23,445 bases of DNA from JABFRJ01 sp031409695 (GCA_031409695.1 JANNXS010000428.1:1-23445); one strand, 5' to 3'. Numbered from the stretch's first letter, positions 15,639-22,844 are shown. The notes: generated by a model from the letters alone, not told the origin. Program-made: numbers and translations.

Positions 15639-16808
15639 TCACGGGATGAACAATCGGGCGGTGGATCGGCGCATTTGCGCGCGCGCCGAGATCTGAGCGC
15701 GCGCTAGCCGGCGGACACTGCGCCGGATCGGTACGAACAGCGATGCCGCAACACTGTGCGGATCGCCGGGGATTTCGCCGGGCACTGGGGTGACGCCGAA
15801 CGTCAACCGCTCGCGCTGCCTCGAGGGAATATGCAGCGTGCCAAACAGCCAATCGAAGATGGCGAGGCAGCTGCCGAGGTTGCGATTGAAGTGGAGAGGG
15901 TTCGTCGAGTGATGGATCTGGTGGTGTGCCGGGCTGATGAGCAGGCGGCCAAGCAGCCCGGTAAAGGGAATCCAGACCTGCGTGTGGTGGAGTTGCAGAA
16001 GCAAATAGGCGAACACGGTCAACACGAGACTGTAGCTGAAGGTGCCGACGCCGTACTCGAGCCCAAAGGCGAAATGCAGCACACCATTTGTGCTGCCAAC
16101 CGTGATGGCGAGGATATTGGCAAACTTCAGTGAGTCGACGGGGTGCATACGCCACGTGGTCAGCGGCGAAAGCACTTCGGCGTCGTGATGCACGCGGTGG
16201 AATTCCCAGAAGAAGGGGAACGCATGGGCAATGGCATGGTCGATGTAATAGCCTAATTCATAGGCGAGATAGAGCGCCAGCGAGCCGATGACCATAACGG
16301 CCATGGGCGACAGAGTGGACGGCGCAAGCGTCCCGAATGTGCTGGTCAACGCCGCATAGGTCCAGGCGCTGATGGCGAGACCGGACACGACAAGCCAGCC
16401 CAGCACAAAACCGAGGACCTTTGTGTTGACGATATAGTAAATGATGTCGAGGCCGTGGGAACGATGGCGCACGTACCCCGGCGTAAACACCAACCGTAAC
16501 ACCCGCCAGAAGCGCGCGCGCCGCAATTTGGTGCCACCGCGCGTGCCGAGATAGAGGACCGCCATGGCGAGCGCGAGCCCCAGCGAGACGAACGAAAACA
16601 AGCTGTCGGGGTAGGTAAACAGCCCCGTCGCAATCCGTGGTGCGAGCGTCGCCGTCGCCGGCAAAGGCTGCAGCAGCATTGATGTCGCGATCGCCGCTAG
16701 CGTCGCCATGGCAAGAACCCAGGCCAAGCCGGCAAGCGCCATCGACCAGACTAGGGGCTGTATGGGCGCGTGCGCTGAGGGGCAGCGGCCATTGGCAACA
16801 GAGAGCAT
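15639..16808 (-). CDS. Sterol desaturase / fatty acid hydroxylase family membrane protein
   Basis: This is a 389-residue integral membrane di-iron oxygenase. The histidine clusters of the family are all present, numbered from the ATG at 16808: DHAIAH (190-195), HRVHH (204-208), HH (274-275) and HHQIHH (295-300). At least six hydrophobic segments surround them. Such enzymes hydroxylate or desaturate lipids, sterols, hopanoids or carotenoids, or cleave alkylglycerol ethers; the substrate is not evident here. The last 40 residues are rich in Arg and Ala and unlike the family. The frame is open to a TTG at 16820, but neither start has a good ribosome site. The nearest neighbours are the flavin monooxygenase gene and a decayed ettA tail, so this looks like an accessory region. 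Confidence 0.87.
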   Translation of the reverse strand: MLSVANGRCPSAHAPIQPLVWSMALAGLAWVLAMATLAAIATSMLLQPLPATATLAPRIATGLFTYPDSLFSFVSLGLALAMAVLYLGTRGGTKLRRARFWRVLRLVFTPGYVRHRSHGLDIIYYIVNTKVLGFVLGWLVVSGLAISAWTYAALTSTFGTLAPSTLSPMAVMVIGSLALYLAYELGYYIDHAIAHAFPFFWEFHRVHHDAEVLSPLTTWRMHPVDSLKFANILAITVGSTNGVLHFAFGLEYGVGTFSYSLVLTVFAYLLLQLHHTQVWIPFTGLLGRLLISPAHHQIHHSTNPLHFNRNLGSCLAIFDWLFGTLHIPSRQRERLTFGVTPVPGEIPGDPHSVAASLFVPIRRSVRRLARAQISARAQMRRSTARLFIP

Positions 16809-17205
16809 AACCGGAACCAAGAGGGCTGTGCGGGCTGATCTTTGACTACGCGCGCCGGACTAAAATGCGGTTAAGGTTTGATCCTCAACAAGCCGAACCA
16901 TCCGTTCAGCAACGCTCTTAAATCACAACAGCAGGAGCCCCTGTCGGTGCCCCCCCTTCACCGCTCAAACGTCTTGAACTTGATGCGGTGCGGATCGGTT
17001 GCGCTTTCGCCGAACCATTCGACATGGCTGTTGCCTTAAAACGCGAGAATGTGACGCCACTTCCCCTGTCGGCGGAGGCGGAACGCGTGGTCGACGCGGC
17101 GATCGCCTCGATCGAAACTGGCTGCGGATTGTTGGAGAATGAACTTGACACTTTCTGGAGCCGCAATCGGAAATGAGGCTCATCGTTTCGCCGGAAGCCT
17201 TGGGT
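16809..17205. other. 397-base gap holding the decayed ettA tail
   Basis: The gap between vapC and the desaturase gene contains the ettA remnant at 16949-17053. The stretch 17054-17205 has coding-like GC-rich triplets on the plus strand but no clear gene. The stretch 16809-16948 is AT-richer and I see nothing definite in it; a loose TTGAGG/TTTTAG pair 17 bases apart could be a weak promoter for the desaturase gene. Confidence 0.5.
16949..17053 (-). pseudogene. Degenerate copy of the 3' end of ettA
   Basis: Read in the ettA frame, this stretch translates as HILAF-stop-GNSHVEWF, then GESATDPHRIKFKTFER and a stop. It matches the last codons of the intact ettA at 18493-18633. Compared with that copy it has an in-frame stop (TAA for GAG), a clean 45-base (15-codon) deletion between two CGA triplets, and nine substitutions over 104 aligned positions by my hand alignment, five of them silent. 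The match continues through the stop codon into a run of seven Gs. Beyond both ends similarity stops. The silent changes suggest that the copy diverged while still coding, before decay. Confidence 0.85.
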
Positions 17206-17592
17206 TCACCACAGCACGGGAACGCCGAGCAGACCGATTTTCGGGTCTATTGTGACGACTATCAATTCCTCGAACAATGCCTGCGCGGCGATCAGCCGAT
17301 CGAATGGATCTCGGTGTGCTGACAGCATCAGCCCGGCGTGACGGACATGCGCGACCGAAATAGGCAAGAGACTGATCCGAGCTGCAGTCAGCCGTTGCTC
17401 AATTGTCGCCAACAGAGGCTCGGCTTCCGGCCATTTGCCGACGCCCGCCTTGATCGCGACCTCCCAGATAGAAGCGATGCTGACGTCAATCTGCGTACGG
17501 GGATCTTCAATGGCCGATCTCGCAGATGCAGATAGTTTCGCGTCACCAAGGATGAACCAGACGAACGCGTGAGTATCGAGGAGCAACCTCAC
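17206..17592 (-). CDS. PIN-domain toxin, VapC-type ribonuclease
   Basis: This is a 128-residue PIN-domain protein. The acidic residues of the active site are at the expected places: D6 in LLLDTHAFVWF, E44 in SIWEVAIKAGVGKW, D95 and D98 in HRDPFDRLIAAQA, and D116 in TIDPKIG. Toxins of this type cut tRNA or rRNA sites and are blocked by the partner antitoxin. Its ATG overlaps the antitoxin stop by four bases (17589-17592), the classic arrangement of type II pairs and a sign of coupled translation. All catalytic positions look intact, so it is probably active. It is the last gene of the islet behind ettA. Confidence 0.93.
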   Translation of the reverse strand: MRLLLDTHAFVWFILGDAKLSASARSAIEDPRTQIDVSIASIWEVAIKAGVGKWPEAEPLLATIEQRLTAARISLLPISVAHVRHAGLMLSAHRDPFDRLIAAQALFEELIVVTIDPKIGLLGVPVLW

Positions 17593-17882
17593 GTCTCTTC
17601 ACCATACCAATGCTTCAACTCTTTCTCGTCCAGTGCGTCGAAGAAGTCGTCTGGGGGCAGCGGTATTTCCCCCTTGAACAGCCCGAACTTGCGCGGTTCT
17701 GTCAGGTGGACGAATTTGGGCATCGTGTCTGTGATGCGTGCCGCTTTCACGTCACCGTGGTGCGGGGATGTGAGTTGAACGGGCCCACGGCCATCGTTGA
17801 TGGTCACGATCTCGCCGCGTCGGGCGCGCGCGATCAGGTCTTCAAGGTGGTCTTTGGCAAAGCTGAGGGGGATATCATCCAT
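17589..17882 (-). CDS. Phd/YefM-family antitoxin paired with the PIN toxin
   Basis: This is a 97-residue antitoxin. The N-terminal half (PLSFAKDHLEDLIARARRGEIVTINDGRGPVQL) has the Phd/YefM fold pattern that forms a DNA-binding dimer. The C-terminal half (KFGLFKGEIPLPPDDFFDALDEKELKHW) is the acidic, partly disordered toxin-wrapping arm typical of VapB partners. Such antitoxins usually repress their own operon with the toxin as co-repressor. However, the ATG at 17882 starts only nine bases after the stop of the DUF6584-like gene, so the pair may be transcribed from further upstream as well as from its own promoter. No good palindrome operator was found in the small gap. Confidence 0.92.
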   Translation of the reverse strand: MDDIPLSFAKDHLEDLIARARRGEIVTINDGRGPVQLTSPHHGDVKAARITDTMPKFVHLTEPRKFGLFKGEIPLPPDDFFDALDEKELKHWYGEET

Positions 17883-17891
17883 GGCTGAAAG

Positions 17892-18476
17892 CTACTTCAT
17901 CGTGTGTGCAACTACCATCTCGACAAGCCGTTTCGACCACAGGAGCAACTGGGCTGTACCAACAATAAGTGCCGCTCCAAAAAATGCAACGATCGGTGGG
18001 ATCACCAAGGCTTGCTTCCATTGTGGAGCGCGGACGTTATTCTTGAGTAGAGCATTTTTTTTCATTTGGCGTGAACGTTCTGCGTTGACCAAGCCGTCGA
18101 TAAAATGTCGGACAGCTAGGGCTGTACTCCCGGCGGCTTCAAGATCCGAGTAGCAGACTCGCGGAATACTTCCCGATTCGACCCGACTGGCGGCCTTCGG
18201 CATCTCACCCCACAACAGGTGAAGTTGTCGCCGCGTTCTTCGATCGAGGAATGCCTTTGCGAGTTCGCCTGCTCGACCCGCACGCTCGCCGCTCAGGAAG
18301 TAGTAGCGTCCGGCTTCGTCGTCATCGCGCATTTCTGTAAGGACGTCAGCATATAGTTGAAACACGGCGGCATCGTAGGCGCTTTCGCCAATACGTGAAC
18401 GCAACATATCGCGAGCACGCCATGTTCGGCCATCTGAACGCTCGCGATCAAACTCCTCCATAAACGTCGCCTGCAT
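17892..18476 (-). CDS. DUF6584-like protein with C-terminal membrane helix
   Basis: This is a protein of 194 residues. The first 65 residues (MQATFMEEFDRERSDGRTWRARDML..., AGRYYFLSGER) resemble, from memory, the N-terminus of DUF6584 proteins, which look like a short helical-repeat region with the pattern 'G-x-x-x-x-A-R-x-x-L ... A-G-R-Y-x-x-L'. One strong membrane helix lies at about 155-178, followed by a short basic tail. The function is unknown. I chose the ATG at 18476 because its MQAT start matches the family; an ATG at 18461 is possible. A run of seven Gs lies ten bases upstream and may serve as ribosome site. The frame stays open further upstream, but only by running antisense-free through the ettA 3' end in another frame. 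It lies 16 bases after ettA and nine before the antitoxin gene. Confidence 0.72.
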   Translation of the reverse strand: MQATFMEEFDRERSDGRTWRARDMLRSRIGESAYDAAVFQLYADVLTEMRDDDEAGRYYFLSGERAGRAGELAKAFLDRRTRRQLHLLWGEMPKAASRVESGSIPRVCYSDLEAAGSTALAVRHFIDGLVNAERSRQMKKNALLKNNVRAPQWKQALVIPPIVAFFGAALIVGTAQLLLWSKRLVEMVVAHTMK

Positions 18477-18484
18477 CCAACGAA

Positions 18485-18633
18485 GCCCCCCCTCACCGCT
18501 CAAACTTCTTGAACTTGATGCGGTGTGGATCGGTTGCGCTTTCTCCGAGGCGGCGTTTCTTGTCTTCTTCGTAGTCGGCGAAGTTGCCTTCGAACCATTC
18601 GACATGGCTGTCGCCCTCAAAGGCCAGGATGTG
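18485..18633. repeat. Direct repeat partner: intact ettA 3' end
   Basis: These 149 bases (the last codons of ettA plus the following run of seven Gs) are repeated in the same orientation at 16949-17053, where 45 bases are missing. The two copies enclose about 1.43 kb with three genes. The arrangement is like the target-gene duplication left by elements that insert at the 3' end of a gene. Confidence 0.8.
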
Positions 18634-20151
18634 GGTCGCCAAGCGATCGAGGAAAAAGCGATCGTGCGAGATGACCACGGCGCAGCCGGGGAAGTCTTCC
18701 AGTGCAGCTTCAAGCGAGCCAAGCGTTTCCGTATCGAGATCGTTGGTCGGCTCATCGAGCAGCAGCAGGTTTCCGCCGGCCTTGAGCATCTTGGCCAAGT
18801 GGACGCGGTTGCGTTCACCGCCCGAAAGCAAGCCGACCTTCTTCTGCTGATCGGCGCCCTTGAAGTTAAACCAGCCGCAATAGGCGCGCGAGTTCACTTC
18901 GCGCTTGTCGGACAGGCGCATGATGTCGAGGCCGTCGGAAATCTCCTGCCAGACAGTGTTCTTGTCGTTCAGGTGGTCGCGCGATTGGTCGACGTAGGAA
19001 ATCTTGACGGTATCGCCGAGCGAGACCGTGCCTTTGTCGGGCTTTTCCTGGCCCGTGAGCATCTTAAACAGTGTCGTCTTGCCGGCGCCGTTCGGGCCAA
19101 TTACGCCAACGATGCCACCCGGTGGCAGCTTGAATGACAGATTGTCGATCAGCAGCCGATCGCCAAAGGCTTTGGTAAGGTTGTCGATCTCGACCACCTT
19201 TTCGCCGAGGCGGGGTCCTCGTGAGATCTGGATTTGAGCTTTGCCAGCTTCTTCGCGACCGGCCTCTTCGTTGAGCTTCTCGAACGCTGTGATGCGTGCT
19301 TTGCTCTTGGCTTGGCGGGCTTTCGGCGACGACCGGATCCACTCCAACTCGCGCTTGAGGGTCTTAGCCTTGCTTTCCTCAGCGCCCGCCTCGACCTCCT
19401 CGCGTTTGGCTTTCTGTTCGAGCCAGGACGAGTAGTTGCCCTTATAGGGCACGCCTGCGCCGCGCACGAGTTCCAGCGTCCATTCGGTGATTGTGTCGAG
19501 GAAGTAGCGGTCGTGGGTGACTAGGATGACGCAGCCCTTATAGTCTTTCAGGAACGTCTGCAGCCAGGCGACGCTTTCGGCGTCAAGGTGGTTGGTCGGC
19601 TCGTCGAGCAACAGCACGTCGGGTTTTGACAGCAGCAGCTTAGTCAACGCCACGCGTCGCTTTTCGCCGCCTGAGAGCTTGGCCACGTCGGCATCGCCCG
19701 GCGGGCACCGCAGCGCGTCCATGGCCACTTCCACCTGCGCTTCAAGGTCCCACAGGCCCTGTGCGTCGATCTCGTCTTGCAACTTGGCCATCTCGTCGGC
19801 GGTCTCGTCCGAGTAGTTGGCGGCGATTTCGTTGTAGCGATCGACCAGAGCTTTTTTCTCAGCCACGCCCTCCATGGCATTGCCGAGCACGTCTTTGGTC
19901 TCGTTCAGCTGCGGTTCCTGGCTGAGGTAGCCAACCTTGATGCCATCGGCGGGGCGGGCCTCGCCGAGGAAATCGTCGGTTGTACCGGCCATGATCTTGA
20001 GAAGAGTCGACTTGCCGGCGCCGTTCAGGCCGACGACGCCGATCTTGGCGCCGGGTAAGAACGACAGGTTGATGTCTTTCAACACCTGCTTGCCGCCTGG
20101 GTAGGCCTTGGACAGCTTGTGGATGTAAAACACGAATTGTGGGTTCGCCAT
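18493..20151 (-). CDS. ettA: Energy-dependent translational throttle protein EttA (ABC-F ATPase)
   Basis: EttA binds the ribosomal E site and gates entry into elongation according to the ATP/ADP state. It has two ABC ATPase domains and no membrane part. The 552-residue protein has Walker A GLNGAGKS (41-48) and GPNGAGKT, signatures LSGGEKRRVAL and LSGGERNRVHLAK, and Walker B LLLDEPTNHLD and LLLDEPTNDLD. The Arg/Lys-rich linker between the domains is of EttA type. The ATG at 20151 has AAGGAG with eight bases of spacing; an in-frame GTG at 20160 overlaps that site and is unlikely. Its 3' end is partly duplicated 1.5 kb downstream. A good promoter is seen upstream. The genes after it on the strand belong to the islet and probably ride on its transcript. 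Confidence 0.96.
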   Translation of the reverse strand: MANPQFVFYIHKLSKAYPGGKQVLKDINLSFLPGAKIGVVGLNGAGKSTLLKIMAGTTDDFLGEARPADGIKVGYLSQEPQLNETKDVLGNAMEGVAEKKALVDRYNEIAANYSDETADEMAKLQDEIDAQGLWDLEAQVEVAMDALRCPPGDADVAKLSGGEKRRVALTKLLLSKPDVLLLDEPTNHLDAESVAWLQTFLKDYKGCVILVTHDRYFLDTITEWTLELVRGAGVPYKGNYSSWLEQKAKREEVEAGAEESKAKTLKRELEWIRSSPKARQAKSKARITAFEKLNEEAGREEAGKAQIQISRGPRLGEKVVEIDNLTKAFGDRLLIDNLSFKLPPGGIVGVIGPNGAGKTTLFKMLTGQEKPDKGTVSLGDTVKISYVDQSRDHLNDKNTVWQEISDGLDIMRLSDKREVNSRAYCGWFNFKGADQQKKVGLLSGGERNRVHLAKMLKAGGNLLLLDEPTNDLDTETLGSLEAALEDFPGCAVVISHDRFFLDRLATHILAFEGDSHVEWFEGNFADYEEDKKRRLGESATDPHRIKFKKFER

Positions 20152-20497
20152 GGGGCGCACTCCTTGGGCGGGCTTGGAAAGGGAGAGTGGGCGCGGCTAT
20201 AGCGCAGGGGTGTGTGGGCGACAAGGAAGGACGAAAGGCGGCCTAGGCGTCGTCGTGGCGATCATCTGTATTTTGCTGTTCTTGCGTCCACTGCCGGTGC
20301 TTGGCATCAGTCTCTACGCCACGCCCTGGATCATCTTGGTGGCGTACCCGATATCGACTTGTGTCGTCGCGGGCCAAGTACCGGCCGCATGCCTCAGCCA
20401 AGTCTGGAAACGCGGCCCTGGTGCCCACGGCCATGTTATCATCTTGGCAACGCGCGCGCGGCGCGGCAGGCTGCGGTATCGTGTAAGAGGGACTTCC
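20152..20497. other. 346-base divergent gap between ettA and the amidohydrolase gene
   Basis: This gap holds the candidate ettA promoter near its left end. The plus-strand frame of the amidohydrolase gene stays open through the whole gap and would encode a hydrophobic stretch (about 20256-20380) if translated. I see no good ribosome site for an early start and treat it as non-coding. No terminator or other repeat was noticed. Confidence 0.5.
20196..20224 (-). promoter_or_regulatory. Candidate promoter of ettA
   Basis: On the minus strand TTGTCG (20219-20224) and TATAGC (20196-20201) are separated by exactly 17 bases. The -10 box is preceded by a C, as in alphaproteobacterial housekeeping promoters (CTATA). 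It lies 45 bases before the ettA ATG, leaving room for a short leader. Read by eye only. Confidence 0.45.
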
Positions 20498-21637
20498 ATG
20501 GCCTACGATCTGATACTCAAGGGCGGTCGCGTCATCGACCCCTCGCAGAAGCACGACGGCATCGCCGATGTCGCCTTTGAAGGCGGTAATGTTGCCAAGA
20601 TCGGCAAGGGCCTCAAGGCCGGACCGAACACGGTCACCCGCGATGTGTCGGGAAAAATCGTTTCACCCGGCCTGATCGATCTCCACACGCACGTCTACTG
20701 GGGCGGGACGTCGCTCGGTATTGACGCCGAGGACTTCTGCCGGACATCTGGTGTGACAACGGCCGTCGATACCGGGAGCGCTGGCCCGGGCAACTTCATG
20801 GGCTTCCGCCGCCACGTGATCGAGAAAAGCCAGGTGCGCATTCTCGCCTACCTGCACGTCTCATTCGCCGGCATCTACGCCTTTTCGCCCACCATTATGG
20901 TCGGCGAGAGCCGCGAAATGCAGATGCTGGCGCCGGCCGATTGCGTGGCAGTGGCTGAGAAAAACCGCGATGTTCTGGTCGGGATCAAGATTCGCGTCGG
21001 TTTGCACGCTTCCGGTACCAATGGCTGGAACGCTCTGAAGATGGCCTTGGAAGTCGCCGACCACGTGGGCATGCCGCTGATGTGCCACATCGATCATCCG
21101 CCGCCGAGCTACGAGGATGTCATCGGGTTGCTGCGCCCCGGCGATGTGCTCACGCACGCCTTCCGCCCGTTCCCGAACACACCTGTCAATGCGCAGGGCA
21201 AGGTGAAGGCCGAGGTGCTCGCCGCACGCAAACGCGGCGTCATCTTTGATATCGGTCACGGTAAGGGCTCGTTCGCCTTCAAGACCGCGCGCGGCATGCT
21301 CGCCAACGGTTTCATGCCCGACGTGATTTCATCCGACGTGCACACACTTTGCATCGACGGCCCGGCTTTCGATCAGGTGACGACCATGTCGAAGTTCCAG
21401 TGTATGGGCATGCCGCTGAATGAGGTGATCGCCGCTTCAACGGTCAATGCCGCCATGGCCATGAAACGCCCCGAGCTGGGCAGCTTCAAGACCGGCGCCG
21501 TCGGTGACGCCACCATCCTCGACATCCGCGAGGGAAAATTCGATTATATGGACGTCGTCGGCGAAAAACTGGTCGGCGACAAACGCATCGTGTCCGAAGG
21601 CGTCGTCATCGCCGGCAAGTGGTGGCATCCGATGTGA
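20498..21637 (+). CDS. Amidohydrolase/deacetylase family metallohydrolase (EF0837/Atu3266-like)
   Basis: This is a 379-residue TIM-barrel amidohydrolase of the EF0837/AHA_3915 group, often mislabelled dihydroorotase. Metal ligands are H63 and H65 in LIDLHTHVYWGG, the bridging K164 in VGIKIRVG, H197 in CHIDHPPPS, H220 in LTHAFRP and the catalytic D280 in ISSDVHTLCIDGPA. As I recall, members such as Atu3266 hydrolyse acetyl esters or amides of small hydroxy or amino acids, so a deacetylase role is likelier than pyrimidine synthesis. The ATG at 20498 has AGAGG seven bases upstream and gives the family N-terminus (YDLILKGGRVIDPSQ). It converges on the nitroreductase gene with 19 bases between. 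The DapA-like gene 1.2 kb downstream might serve the same catabolic pathway. Confidence 0.88.
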   Translation: MAYDLILKGGRVIDPSQKHDGIADVAFEGGNVAKIGKGLKAGPNTVTRDVSGKIVSPGLIDLHTHVYWGGTSLGIDAEDFCRTSGVTTAVDTGSAGPGNFMGFRRHVIEKSQVRILAYLHVSFAGIYAFSPTIMVGESREMQMLAPADCVAVAEKNRDVLVGIKIRVGLHASGTNGWNALKMALEVADHVGMPLMCHIDHPPPSYEDVIGLLRPGDVLTHAFRPFPNTPVNAQGKVKAEVLAARKRGVIFDIGHGKGSFAFKTARGMLANGFMPDVISSDVHTLCIDGPAFDQVTTMSKFQCMGMPLNEVIAASTVNAAMAMKRPELGSFKTGAVGDATILDIREGKFDYMDVVGEKLVGDKRIVSEGVVIAGKWWHPM

Positions 21638-21656
21638 CGGCCCTCTCGGACAAAGT

Positions 21657-22334
21657 TCACCCGTCAAACCCAACATAGCGCACAAACGTGTCGTTCGGCT
21701 CGCGGTGGGATTTGACGGCGTTGGCCGAGAAATCATCGTTAGGGTAGCCCATGGCGATGCAGGTGATGATCACCTGATCGGCTGGAATTTGAGCGACGTC
21801 GCGCACGACATCCGATTGCATGATGCCTTGCCCGTTCACGACGGTGCCGAGACCCCGGCTCCACGCGGCAAGACAGATGCCGTAGGACAGCGCGCCGAGA
21901 TCGAAGTGCGCAATGGTTCCGGGATCAAGTGCCTTGTCGTAAGTCAAAACGAGTGAGACGGGCGCATCGAATTGCCGAAAGCCGCGCATCACCCAATCCT
22001 GCCGGCGGGCCTTGTCATCGCGAGCGATCCCCATGGCGGCAAACAGCTGTTTGGCGATATCAACCTGCCGCTGCCGGTGCACGCCCTCGTATTCGCCGTG
22101 GCTGATGATGTCGCGCTGCGGCTTGGCGCCGGCCAACATGAGCTCTGAATTGCGCCGCCGCACCTCATCCAAAGGCGCGCCGGTCAACACGTGGATGTGC
22201 CACGGCTGTGTGTTCATCGACGACGGCGCGGCCTTGGCGAGGGTGATGATCTCGCCGATCAACTGGCGCGGAATGAGGTCTGGCTTGTAGCCACGCACAC
22301 TGCGGCGCGAGTAGACCAAAGTCTCAAAATCCAT
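21657..22334 (-). CDS. Nitroreductase family FMN-dependent oxidoreductase
   Basis: This is a 225-residue NAD(P)H nitroreductase-like flavoprotein, expected to be a soluble dimer with FMN between the subunits. The phosphate-binding SRRSVRGY (9-16) and AKAAPSSMNTQPWHI (33-47) are the conserved FMN contacts. The later DLGALSYGICLAAWSRGLGTVVNG helix and turn is also of the family. Physiological substrates may be quinones, nitroaromatics or unsaturated acids; nothing here decides. It starts at the ATG at 22334 without a strong Shine-Dalgarno. It is divergent from the small membrane gene at 22545, and the 210-base gap between them holds the direct repeats and the palindrome listed below. Confidence 0.93.
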   Translation of the reverse strand: MDFETLVYSRRSVRGYKPDLIPRQLIGEIITLAKAAPSSMNTQPWHIHVLTGAPLDEVRRRNSELMLAGAKPQRDIISHGEYEGVHRQRQVDIAKQLFAAMGIARDDKARRQDWVMRGFRQFDAPVSLVLTYDKALDPGTIAHFDLGALSYGICLAAWSRGLGTVVNGQGIMQSDVVRDVAQIPADQVIITCIAMGYPNDDFSANAVKSHREPNDTFVRYVGFDG

Positions 22335-22401
22335 TTTAGGCGTTCCCAGGGCTTCCCAACTCGTTGTGAGGGTCTCACGCCCAGCGACTGAGGTCCAGGC
22401 G

Positions 22402-22446
22402 GGTGAAGCTCGGGCAGGTGAAGCTCGGGCAGGTTAAGCTCGGGCG
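22402..22446. repeat. Three tandem copies of a 15-base repeat
   Basis: The unit GGTGAAGCTCGGGCA occurs at 22402-22416 and 22417-22431 without mismatch, and at 22432-22446 with two changes (GGTTAAGCTCGGGCG). It lies in the gap between the divergent nitroreductase gene and the small membrane gene, about 70 bases upstream of the nitroreductase ATG and 100 bases before the other one. It could be a set of protein-binding sites or simple slippage. Confidence 0.9.
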
Positions 22447-22462
22447 CTGTTCGATAACAAAC

Positions 22463-22476
22463 TGGCAGCGCTGCCA
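22463..22476. promoter_or_regulatory. Perfect 14-base palindrome, candidate operator
   Basis: TGGCAGCGCTGCCA is a perfect palindrome 68 bases before the start of the small membrane gene and 16 bases after the tandem repeats. Its place between divergent genes fits a regulator-binding site, but no regulator is encoded nearby and the regulator family cannot be named. Confidence 0.35.
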
Positions 22477-22544
22477 TGGGGTGGTCATCGACGCACCGCA
22501 GATGATAAAGACAGTGTGGCTTCATACGGGAAGGGGTGTCTCCG

Positions 22545-22844
22545 ATGCTGTCGTTCTTGCTCTACTTCAGGTCTTTATGGACCGTTGCGTTCTCGTTCCT
22601 GCTTGCCGTCGCGATGCTAAGCTATTGCGCGATCTACCAGCGGCCGTTTTTGTTTCAGCTCGTGAAGCAAGCCAAGACCGTCAAGAACTATCTGGTTGAT
22701 CTGATCCCATCGACTGACGCGCAATTGTTCGCTGACATCATCATTCACGAGAGTTCGCTGTTGCTGATGTTTTTTACCTTGGCGGCGCGACTTGTCTTTG
22801 CCATCGGTGAGATGCTGTTTTCCTTCGTCTTCAAGCGCTACTGA
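22545..22844 (+). CDS. Small membrane protein of unknown function
   Basis: This is a 99-residue protein I do not recognise. Hydrophobic segments at about 3-30 (FLLYFRSLWTVAFSFLLAVAML) and 70-95 (SSLLLMFFTLAARLVFAIGEML) suggest two membrane helices, joined by a polar loop with KQAKTVKNYLVDLIP. The protein ends in a basic FKRY. The ATG at 22545 has AAGGGG with eight bases of spacing; a GTG at 22536 in the same frame overlaps that site. The DapA-like gene starts 15 bases after its stop, so the two are probably one transcript. Confidence 0.65.
   Translation: MLSFLLYFRSLWTVAFSFLLAVAMLSYCAIYQRPFLFQLVKQAKTVKNYLVDLIPSTDAQLFADIIIHESSLLLMFFTLAARLVFAIGEMLFSFVFKRY

Noticed and set aside
16988..17176. 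A plus-strand frame of 62 codons (50 from an inner ATG) overlapping the decayed ettA tail, with fairly coding-like triplets in its second half
   Set aside because: It starts inside the ettA remnant, has no ribosome site and matches no family I know. It may be a fragment of a lost gene but is too weak to call.
18477..18818. Upstream extension of the DUF6584-like frame into ettA
   Set aside because: This part reads the ettA 3' end in another frame and gives a Thr/Ser/Arg-rich string without family likeness. The MQAT start at 18476 fits better.
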